A stretch of 11,579 nucleotides of DNA from Prevotella sp. UBA7551. GTDB taxonomy: Bacteria; Bacteroidota; Bacteroidia; Bacteroidales; Bacteroidaceae. Position numbers and translations under genes: made by a program. Below are positions 1 through 6,274 of the stretch, one piece after another; the first letter of the stretch is position 1; every line of letters starts with the position of its first letter. The notes under the pieces are model-generated. The model was not told the DNA's origin. It was given only the letters and a program-made list of their open reading frames with translations, and searched no databases. The stretch is taken from the NCBI GenBank assembly GCA_002479145.1, contig DLLX01000022.1, positions 22,270 through 33,848 on the forward strand, given 5' to 3'.

Positions 1-16
1 AGTGATATTTTTAGGT

Positions 17-24
17 TAAATTTG
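17..24 (+). promoter_or_regulatory. Bacteroidota -7 promoter box upstream of the GH3 gene
   Basis: TAAATTTG matches the Bacteroidota sigma-ABfr -7 consensus TAnnTTTG exactly. Transcription would start about 5-7 bases after the box, near 29-31, leaving a leader of about 23-25 bases before the ATG at 54. The -33 element would lie before the first base of the window and cannot be checked. This is probably the promoter of the three-gene GH3 operon. Confidence 0.6.
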
Positions 25-53
25 CAGTTTCAAAGCAATTCTTCGTTTAGGCA

Positions 54-1580
54 ATGAGTCTGACAAGTATTATTAGCAAGCTCTATTTCCGCCCTCGTTG
101 GAAGGAGCTTGAGCATTACAACCGAGGGGGCGTGGCCTTGCAAGACGAGGTGTTGCGCTACCTCATCAGTCGTGGCAAGCAGACAGAATACGGCCAGAGT
201 CACTATTTTCCGATGATGAAGGGGTATGAGGATTTTGTCAAGTTCATACCTGTCAATACCTATGAGGAGCTGAAGGGCGACATCGACCGGATGCGCCACG
301 GCGAGAAGAACGTCCTCTGGCCGGGCGAGGTGAAGTGGTACGCCAAGTCATCGGGCACGACCAACGACAAGAGCAAGTTTATCCCCGTATCCCCCGAAGG
401 GCTGAAGAACGTTCATTACCAGGGCGGCAGCGACGTGGTGGCACTCTATCTGCGCAACCATCCGGACAGCCACCTCTTCGAAGGACGCTCGCTGATACTC
501 GGCGGAAGCCATTCGTCCAACTATGACCTGCCCAATTCGCTCGTCGGCGACCTCAGTGCCATCCTCATCGAGAACATCAATCCGCTGGCAAACCTCATCC
601 GCGTGCCCAAGAAGGAGACCGCGCTGCTGAGCAACTTCGAGTTGAAGCGCGACCGGATAGCCCGAGAGACGATGCGAAAGAACGTCACCAACATCTCTGG
701 TGTGCCCTCTTGGATGCTCAGTGTGATTGTGCGCATCCTGGAGTTGAGCGGCAAGCAGCACCTGGAGGAGGTGTGGCCTAACCTTGAAGTGTTCTTCCAT
801 GGCGGCATAGCGTTCACCCCTTACCGCGCCCAATATGAGCGCATCATCACTAAGTCGGGCATGAACTACATGGAGACCTACAACGCCAGCGAGGGATTCT
901 TCGGCATACAGGACGACCCATCGGATGCATCGATGCTGCTGATGCTCGACTATGGGGTGTTCTATGAGTTCCTGCCCATGGATGAGCTGGGCAGCGAACA
1001 CCCCAATATCGTGCCCCTTGAGGGCGTGGAGACGGGGCGCAACTATGCCATGCTCATCTCTACCAGCTGCGGATTGTGGCGCTATGAGATCGGCGACACG
1101 GTGCAATTCACCTCCCGCGACCCCTACAAGTTTATCATTACCGGCCGCACGAAGTATTTCATCAACGCCTTTGGCGAGGAGCTGATTATGGATAATGCCG
1201 AGAAAGGCCTTGCCTATGCCTGCGAAAAGACGGGCGCCATGGTGAGCGAATACACGGCAGCACCCGTCTTCATGAACGACAAGGGCAAGTGTCGTCACCA
1301 GTGGCTCATCGAGTTTTCAAAGGCTCCCGAGAGCGTTTCCAACTTTGCCGCACTCCTCGACAGGCGGTTGCAGGATCTCAACAGCGACTATGAGGCCAAG
1401 CGTTTCCACGATGTGACGCTCCAACAACTGGAGGTTGTCGTGGCCAGAGACGGACTTTTCAACGAATGGCTCAAGCGGAAGGGAAAGCTGGGCGGGCAGC
1501 ATAAGGTGCCCAGACTGTCCAACAGTCGCAGGAACATCGACGAGCTGCTGGAGCTGAACCGCAAGGAAAAGGCAGAGTAG
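54..1580 (+). CDS. GH3-family acyl-adenylating enzyme (acyl acid-amido synthetase-like)
   Basis: A cytosolic 508-residue enzyme of the GH3 (auxin-responsive promoter) branch of the ANL adenylating superfamily. Plant members activate a carboxylic acid with ATP and join it to an amino acid. The substrates of bacterial members are not known to me, so only the adenylation step is inferred. Visible motifs are the phosphate-binding loop SSGTTNDKSK (residues 99-108), YNASEGFFGIQ (276-286), LWRYEIGDTVQF (341-352), the hinge-like TGRTKYFINAFGEEL (363-377), and a C-terminal GQHKVPRL (481-488) whose lysine fits the second-half-reaction position. There is no signal peptide. Length is normal for the family. 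The ATG at 54 lies just after a TAAATTTG promoter box. The gene is followed after 45 bp by an Ig-like lipoprotein and a DUF3108 protein on the same strand, so the three are probably co-transcribed. The family call is firm; the reaction is open. Confidence 0.93.
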   Translation: MSLTSIISKLYFRPRWKELEHYNRGGVALQDEVLRYLISRGKQTEYGQSHYFPMMKGYEDFVKFIPVNTYEELKGDIDRMRHGEKNVLWPGEVKWYAKSSGTTNDKSKFIPVSPEGLKNVHYQGGSDVVALYLRNHPDSHLFEGRSLILGGSHSSNYDLPNSLVGDLSAILIENINPLANLIRVPKKETALLSNFELKRDRIARETMRKNVTNISGVPSWMLSVIVRILELSGKQHLEEVWPNLEVFFHGGIAFTPYRAQYERIITKSGMNYMETYNASEGFFGIQDDPSDASMLLMLDYGVFYEFLPMDELGSEHPNIVPLEGVETGRNYAMLISTSCGLWRYEIGDTVQFTSRDPYKFIITGRTKYFINAFGEELIMDNAEKGLAYACEKTGAMVSEYTAAPVFMNDKGKCRHQWLIEFSKAPESVSNFAALLDRRLQDLNSDYEAKRFHDVTLQQLEVVVARDGLFNEWLKRKGKLGGQHKVPRLSNSRRNIDELLELNRKEKAE

Positions 1581-1610
1581 TCAGTCTGCCGGCATCCGTA
1601 TATATATAAT

Positions 1611-1616
1611 AAGGAG
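1611..1616 (+). promoter_or_regulatory. Shine-Dalgarno-like AAGGAG before the Ig-like lipoprotein
   Basis: AAGGAG lies 9 bases before the GTG at 1626 and 18 bases before the in-frame ATG at 1635. The spacing favours the GTG start. Bacteroidota depend little on Shine-Dalgarno pairing, so this does not settle the start. Both starts give the same lipoprotein signal. Confidence 0.4.
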
Positions 1617-1625
1617 AGAACAAAC

Positions 1626-3635
1626 GTGCAGAATATGACGACGTACAGCAGTGCATCGAAATTGCATGGGGCGGTGAAGCAGGCAGCAATCTGGCTCTTT
1701 TGGGGAGTCGTCGCGCTGCTTCCGTTTCTCACTTCCTGTGCCAGAATGGGGCAACCCGACGGGGGATGGTATGACGAACTGCCGCCACGGGTGGTCGCTA
1801 CGTCGCCTGCCGAGGGAGCAACCGACGTGAGCAGTCGTCACATTCTCATCGGTTTCGACGAGTATGTCGTGCTGAAGAACGCCTCGGAGAACGTGGTGGT
1901 CTCGCCGCCGCAGCTCGCCGCGCCCGTCATCAAGGCGCAGGGAAAGCGCATCAGCGTGCAACTGATGGACTCGCTCGTGCCCAACGCCACCTATACCATA
2001 GACTTTTCCGACGCCATTTCGGACAACAACGAGGACAATCCGCTGGGAAATTACACCTACACTTTCTCCACAGGGCAGCAGATTGACACCCTGGAGATAG
2101 CGGGATATGTGCTCTCTGCGACTGACCTTGAGCCTGTGGCGGGCATTCTTGTCGGACTTTATGACAATCTGGACGACTCTGCTTTCACCACAAAACCGAT
2201 GCTGCGGGTGGCCCGTACCGACAGTTGGGGGCACTTTTGCATCAAGGGAGTGAAGGCAGGAAAGTACCGTGTCTATGCCCTTCGAGACCAAGACAACAAC
2301 TATAGGTTCTCGCAAAAGGGCGAGGAGCTGGCATTCACGCCCGAGGTTTATACCCCATCGTGGAAGCCCGACACCCGTCAGGACACCATTTGGCGCGACT
2401 CTCTCCACATCGATCGCATCGTCACGACGGGCTATACCCACTTCCTGCCCGACGATGTGGTGCTCCGTGCCTTCACCGAAAAGCAGACCACGCGCTACTT
2501 TGTCAAGGCAGACCGTTCGGATGAGCACTATTTCACCCTGTTTTATACCTATGGAGACAAGGAGCTTCCTGTCATCAAGGGACTCAATTTCGACGCTGAG
2601 CGCGGCCTTCTTGTGGAACCTTCGCTCAACCAAGACACCATAACCTACTGGTTGCGCGACACTGCGCTGGTCAATAGCGACACCCTTCGCATGGCCGTCA
2701 CACACAATGTGTGCGACACTGCGGGCATACTCCGCCCGCAGACCGACACCTTGCAGGTGCTGGCCAAGATTCCTTATGCACGCAGGATGAAACTTATGGC
2801 GGAGAATAAGAGGAAGTGGGAGAAGGAGCAACGAAAGCGAAAGGAGCGGGGGGAAGCCTATCAGACCATCATGCCCGACCTGACTTTGGAGCCGGATTAC
2901 GACGTTCCGTCGGAGCTGGATCCTGATAAGAACCCGTCAATCATCATGCCTGTGCCCATCGCCGAGGCCGATACGTCCAGGATTCACCTCTATCAGAAGA
3001 TAGATACCCTGTGGTACAGGGCCAAATACTTGTTGGGGGAGAAGCCCGGAACACCCCGACGCTATGAGCTGGTGGGTGAATGGGAGCCGGGCGCGGAGTA
3101 CAGTTTGGAGATGGATTCGGCCGCCTTCACCGACATTTACGGCCGCGCAGCTAAGGCTGAACAGTTCGGATTCACGGTCCATAAACTGGAGGATTATGCT
3201 ACGTTGACACTCTCATTGGACGGCATGACGGGCAAGATGTGCCTCGTACAGTTGCTTAGCAAGCAGGGACGCGTGCTGCGTCAGGTGGCCGACAGCAGCG
3301 GAATGGCCAAGTTCTTCTACGTCAATCCGGGCACCTACTACCTGCGGTTGATAGTGGATGATAACGACAATGGACGCTGGGACACGGGCGACTATGCCGC
3401 CCACCGGCAGCCAGAGCAGGTCTATTACTATCCGAAGGCGATAGAGTGTCGTGCCAAATGGGACATCATGGAGACGTGGAATCCCACCGCCGTGCCCCTG
3501 TTCCGACAGAAACCCGCCGAGATAGTGAAGCAAAAGGGAGACAAGCAGCGGCAGGTGAAGCACAGAAATGCAGAGCGCGCCGCCAAATTGGGGATAGAAA
3601 TTCCCGAAAACATATTAAGGAAAGATAGCCGATGA
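1626..3635 (+). CDS. Ig-like (SbsA/Big_5-type) domain lipoprotein
   Basis: A 669-residue predicted cell-envelope lipoprotein. The N-terminus has a hydrophobic segment (residues 21-35) ending in a lipobox LTSC, with the acylated cysteine at 38. Residues about 52-150 read as a Big_5/SbsA Ig-like domain (PPRVVATSPAEGATDVS at the start, TYTFSTG at the end). Residues about 155-228 resemble a carboxypeptidase-regulatory/transthyretin-like domain ending in ALRDQDNNYRF. A very basic, probably helical stretch covers 385-409. A second transthyretin-like segment near the C-terminus (about 535-610) carries LRLIVDDNDNGRWDTGDY and a QPEQVYYYP motif. The tail is again basic. The start may be GTG 1626 (better placed for AAGGAG) or ATG 1635. 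The stop overlaps the start of the next gene. Proteins of this layout are common and uncharacterised in Bacteroidota. A structural or binding role in the envelope is inferred; there is no catalytic motif. Confidence 0.88.
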   Translation: MQNMTTYSSASKLHGAVKQAAIWLFWGVVALLPFLTSCARMGQPDGGWYDELPPRVVATSPAEGATDVSSRHILIGFDEYVVLKNASENVVVSPPQLAAPVIKAQGKRISVQLMDSLVPNATYTIDFSDAISDNNEDNPLGNYTYTFSTGQQIDTLEIAGYVLSATDLEPVAGILVGLYDNLDDSAFTTKPMLRVARTDSWGHFCIKGVKAGKYRVYALRDQDNNYRFSQKGEELAFTPEVYTPSWKPDTRQDTIWRDSLHIDRIVTTGYTHFLPDDVVLRAFTEKQTTRYFVKADRSDEHYFTLFYTYGDKELPVIKGLNFDAERGLLVEPSLNQDTITYWLRDTALVNSDTLRMAVTHNVCDTAGILRPQTDTLQVLAKIPYARRMKLMAENKRKWEKEQRKRKERGEAYQTIMPDLTLEPDYDVPSELDPDKNPSIIMPVPIAEADTSRIHLYQKIDTLWYRAKYLLGEKPGTPRRYELVGEWEPGAEYSLEMDSAAFTDIYGRAAKAEQFGFTVHKLEDYATLTLSLDGMTGKMCLVQLLSKQGRVLRQVADSSGMAKFFYVNPGTYYLRLIVDDNDNGRWDTGDYAAHRQPEQVYYYPKAIECRAKWDIMETWNPTAVPLFRQKPAEIVKQKGDKQRQVKHRNAERAAKLGIEIPENILRKDSR

Positions 3636-4435
3636 AGAGAAAACTGATTGTTTTGTTGCTCGTTGGGCTGGTCACCAGCGCTGCGGCACAGTGTACATTC
3701 CGCAACACTGCCTTCCAAAGTGGTGAGTTTCTGACGTATAATCTCTATTACAACTGGAAGTTTGTGTGGGTCAAGGCAGGCACAGCCTCCTACTATACCG
3801 TAAGCACAGCCTACCACGGAAAGCCTGCATACCGCTCCAGTCTCACCACGAGGGGCAACGGAAGGCTCGATGATTATTTTGTATTGCGTGACACCCTGCT
3901 GGCCTACAACAGCAAGCAGATGGAGCCACTCTACTTCAGAAAGGGCGCCAGAGAGGGGAAACGCTACACCGTAGATGAGGTGTTCTACAGCTATAGCGGC
4001 GGAAAGACGCACACTCGGAAGCACCGTAGAGACAACGATGGGCGGCATCACTGGATCAAAAAAAGCTATAACGGCTGTGTTTACGATATGTTGAGCATCT
4101 TTATGCGTGCCCGTTCTTTCAATCCCGAGTCGTGGAAGAAGGGCGAAGTGGTCAATTTCCCCATCGTTGACGGCAACGGAAAAGACCCCGCACGGATTGT
4201 CTATCGTGGCAAGTCGAAGGTGAAAGCTGACAATGGGGGCACCTATCGCTGCCTCGGACTTTCCTACTATGAGTATGAGAAAGGCAAATGGAGGGAGATA
4301 GCCCGCTTCTATGTCACTGACGACCGTAACCATGTGCCGGTCCGTTTGGACATGTACCTGAAGTTTGGTGCGGCAAAAGCCTTCCTCGTCTCGATGAAAG
4401 GTCTCCGCAACACCGTCACCTCAAGAGTGAAATGA
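3632..4435 (+). CDS. DUF3108 domain-containing secreted protein
   Basis: A 267-residue exported protein. It has a typical signal peptide (MKRKLIVLLLVGLVTSAAAQ) with likely cleavage near residue 20. C21 follows Q20, so this is not a proper lipobox. The mature part matches the DUF3108 pattern I know from Bacteroidota: an opening FQSGEFLTYNLYYNWKFVWVKAG (residues 28-50), then beta-rich sequence with DDYFVLRDTLLAY and YDMLSIFMRAR, ending in PVRLDMYLKFGAAKAFLVSMKG. The family function is unknown; a beta-barrel-like periplasmic or outer-membrane-associated fold is the usual guess. The ATG overlaps the upstream stop by 4 bp (ATGA), with AAGGAAAG at 3617-3624, so translational coupling to the lipoprotein is likely. 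A hairpin terminator follows 13 bases after the stop. Confidence 0.9.
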   Translation: MKRKLIVLLLVGLVTSAAAQCTFRNTAFQSGEFLTYNLYYNWKFVWVKAGTASYYTVSTAYHGKPAYRSSLTTRGNGRLDDYFVLRDTLLAYNSKQMEPLYFRKGAREGKRYTVDEVFYSYSGGKTHTRKHRRDNDGRHHWIKKSYNGCVYDMLSIFMRARSFNPESWKKGEVVNFPIVDGNGKDPARIVYRGKSKVKADNGGTYRCLGLSYYEYEKGKWREIARFYVTDDRNHVPVRLDMYLKFGAAKAFLVSMKGLRNTVTSRVK

Positions 4436-4448
4436 CGGAAGAATGATT

Positions 4449-4496
4449 CCGCAACAAGACCAGCCGGAGAGGCCAGTCCCGTTGCGGTTGTTTTTT
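4449..4496 (+). terminator. Intrinsic terminator after the GH3-lipoprotein-DUF3108 unit
   Basis: The outer stem CCGCAAC (4449-4455) pairs with GTTGCGG (4481-4487). Inside it, GAC pairs with GTC (4458-4460/4476-4478) and GCC with GGC (4463-4465/4471-4473), separated by 2x2 internal loops, with a GGAGA loop. TTGTTTTTT follows directly (4488-4496). This forms a long, regular intrinsic terminator that should end the operon. Some readthrough into the permease gene is possible. Confidence 0.85.
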
Positions 4497-4497
4497 A

Positions 4498-5838
4498 ATG
4501 AAACCCCATCTATTAACAAGAATAAAACCAACAGAAATGCCTTTGCTTGAGAAACTCTTTGGATTTGACCCCCGTACCATGACCATTCGCACCGAGGTGG
4601 TGGCAGGACTCACCACGTTTATGACGATGTGTTACATCCTTGCCGTCAACCCTTCCATCCTGGGTACGACCGGAATGGACCGCGGCGCGCTCTTCACCGC
4701 TACCGCTCTTGCGTCTGCCATCGCCACTATCCTGCTGGCAGTGATGGCCAAACTGCCCTTTGCCCAGGCTCCATCAATGGGGCTGAATGCCTTCTTTGCC
4801 TTCACGCTCTGCCAGGCCATGGGCTATTCGTGGCGGCAAGCGCTGGCCATCATGCTCATAGAGGGTGTGGTGTTTGTTCTGATTACCTTTCTGAACGTGC
4901 GCGAACGCATTCTGGATGCCATACCAACCAATCTGCGTTACGCCGTATCGTCGGGCATAGGAATGTTTATTGCCTTCATAGGGCTGAAGAATGCGGGCAT
5001 CATCGTGTCCAACGAGGCCACCTTTGTCAGTCTGGGCGCCTTCACACCGACGGCTATTCTCGGGTGGACAGCCATCCTGTTGAGTGCCGTTCTCATGGCG
5101 CGCAAGGTCAAAGGCTCACTCTTCTACGGCATCATCGCGGCCACTTTGGTGGGCATTCCGTTGGGAGTGACGCAGCTGGAAAGCGGATGGATTCCCTTTA
5201 GTCTGCCCAAAAGCATCGCCCCCACGCTGCTTCAGTTTGACTTCACGTCGCTCTTGAACATCAAGACCGTGCTGGTGGTCATCTCCTTGCTGCTCGTCAA
5301 TATCTTCGACACGGTGGGAACGCTCGTAGGACTATGCTACAAGACGGGCAATGTGCGCCCCGACGGCACGATTCCTCACGTGAGTCAGGCGATGATGAGC
5401 GACGCTATCGGTACCACTTGCGGCGCAATGCTCGGCTCAAGCACCATCACCACCTATGTGGAGAGCGCCAGTGGCGTGGCTGAGGGAGGCCGATCCGGAC
5501 TTACTTCCTTCATCACAGGGCTGCTCTTCCTGCTCGCCCTCTTCCTTGCCCCGCTCTTTCTGCTCATCCCTGGAGCTGCCACGAGCGGCGCTTTGGTCAT
5601 TGTCGGCGTGCTGATGCTCGACGGAATCAAGCACATCGATATGTCAGACATGACGGAATCCTTCCCCTGTTTCCTCACCATTATCATGATGGTGCTCACC
5701 TACAGCATCGCCGATGGCGTATGTTTCGGTATCCTTGCCTTCGTCCTCACGAAACTTCTTGCGGGCAGACTGCGCGATCTCAATGTCACACTCGTCGTCC
5801 TTGCCGCCCTGTTCATCCTCAAATTCGTCTTCGGATAG
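4498..5838 (+). CDS. NCS2-family purine permease (AzgA-like)
   Basis: A 446-residue inner-membrane transporter of the nucleobase-cation symporter-2 superfamily, AzgA branch. Characterised relatives import adenine, guanine or hypoxanthine with protons, so purine-base salvage is the likely role. Visible signatures are FAQAPSMGLNAFF (88-100), NIFDTVGTLVG (268-278) and the AzgA-type block SSTITTYVESASGVAEGGRSG (314-334, with the paired E322 and G330/G331). About a dozen hydrophobic segments span the length. The commonly seen APGMGLNA reads APSMGLNA here, a small change near the substrate site that could affect specificity. The ATG at 4498 sits two bases after a terminator T-tract. The ATG at 4537 (MPLLEKLFGFDP, residue 14) is the more family-like start and would give 433 residues. 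No TAnnTTTG box was found upstream. A strong terminator follows. Confidence 0.92.
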   Translation: MKPHLLTRIKPTEMPLLEKLFGFDPRTMTIRTEVVAGLTTFMTMCYILAVNPSILGTTGMDRGALFTATALASAIATILLAVMAKLPFAQAPSMGLNAFFAFTLCQAMGYSWRQALAIMLIEGVVFVLITFLNVRERILDAIPTNLRYAVSSGIGMFIAFIGLKNAGIIVSNEATFVSLGAFTPTAILGWTAILLSAVLMARKVKGSLFYGIIAATLVGIPLGVTQLESGWIPFSLPKSIAPTLLQFDFTSLLNIKTVLVVISLLLVNIFDTVGTLVGLCYKTGNVRPDGTIPHVSQAMMSDAIGTTCGAMLGSSTITTYVESASGVAEGGRSGLTSFITGLLFLLALFLAPLFLLIPGAATSGALVIVGVLMLDGIKHIDMSDMTESFPCFLTIIMMVLTYSIADGVCFGILAFVLTKLLAGRLRDLNVTLVVLAALFILKFVFG

Positions 5839-5887
5839 CGCATCGGCATCCTTTGTTCGCATAAGAAATATTGGGCGTTAGACCCAC

Positions 5888-5929
5888 GGGGAGAGCGGTA
5901 TGACGGACCGTTGCTCCCCTTTTTCTTTT
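5888..5929 (+). terminator. Intrinsic terminator of the purine permease gene
   Basis: GGGGAG (5888-5893) pairs with CTCCCC (5914-5919). Above it CGGT (5896-5899) pairs with ACCG (5907-5910), closing a 7-base loop. TTTTTCTTTT follows at 5920-5929. It lies 49 bases after the permease stop and is a strong Rho-independent terminator for the + strand. Confidence 0.88.
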
Positions 5930-6027
5930 AAACACAAATGCTTTTCGGTCTGTTCCAATATGATTTTTCGTCCGAATGATGTCGAAACAATCTGTGATCA
6001 GGCATGTAAAGGTGGAAACTTATCTCA

Positions 6028-6035
6028 TATCTTTG
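6028..6035 (+). promoter_or_regulatory. Orphan TAnnTTTG box in the convergent gap
   Basis: TATCTTTG fits the Bacteroidota -7 consensus, but no + strand gene follows before the symmetric terminator at 6212-6253. No TTTG is seen at the -33 spacing. It may drive a short RNA of about 210 bases, be the remnant of a lost gene, or be a chance match. Confidence 0.3.
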
Positions 6036-6211
6036 CCGATTTCGGTCTACTGACAGGTTTGGCTTTAAGTGGTCAACACGCCTAATGATATTTAACCTTT
6101 AGCATCCGACAGAAATAAAATGAGCCTAAACATAATTTGTTCATTAGAAAAATTTGTTTTCTTCTTTACTAATAATAAGCCAAAAGCAGTAACTTGTATT
6201 AGCATTAATAG

Positions 6212-6253
6212 AAAAAGGTGTGCCGCAAGTCCACGCTTGTGACACACCTTTTT
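6212..6253 (-). terminator. Terminator of the secreted jelly-roll protein gene, symmetric on both strands
   Basis: AAAAAGGTGTG (6212-6222) pairs perfectly with CACACCTTTTT (6243-6253), an 11-bp stem. Inside it CAAG (6226-6229) pairs with CTTG (6236-6239). On the - strand the T-tract is the complement of 6212-6216, and the hairpin begins 21 bases after the TAG stop (6275-6277). The A-run and T-run flank it on both sides, so it can end transcripts from either direction. Confidence 0.88.
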
Positions 6254-6274
6254 ACTAAATCATTTCGTCATAAA

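Larger units (their letters stand above)
5839..6274. other. Intergenic gap between convergent genes
   Basis: This 436-bp gap separates the purine permease (+) from the secreted protein (-). It contains the permease terminator (5888-5929), a lone TATCTTTG box (6028-6035), AT-rich sequence, and the symmetric terminator of the - strand gene (6212-6253). Open frames inside it (a 61-codon one starting within the first hairpin, and a 40-codon one ending within the second) show no recognisable protein features. I see no tRNA or repeat here. Confidence 0.7.

Noticed and set aside
348..1298. Long - strand open frame of 316 codons
   Set aside because: It lies wholly antisense to the GH3 gene, whose adenylation motifs are intact. 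GC-rich codon use creates long antisense frames, and this one has no recognisable domain.
1581..1625. TATATATATAAT run as a promoter for the lipoprotein gene
   Set aside because: It has no TTTG in the -7 box form and sits only about 20 bases before the start; co-transcription with the GH3 gene explains the layout better.
1581..2831. Long - strand open frame of 416 codons
   Set aside because: It is antisense to the Ig-like lipoprotein and its translation shows no domain, signal peptide or sensible hydrophobic pattern.
3428..4333. - strand open frame of 301 codons across the lipoprotein/DUF3108 junction
   Set aside because: It spans the junction of two well-supported + strand genes and has no recognisable protein features.
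5900..6085. 61-codon + strand frame after the purine permease
   Set aside because: Its ATG lies in the loop of the permease terminator hairpin and the translation matches nothing recognisable.
6120..6242. 40-codon + strand frame (begins MSLNIICSLEK)
   Set aside because: It is AT-rich, ends inside the symmetric terminator hairpin, and has no start-site support or family resemblance.
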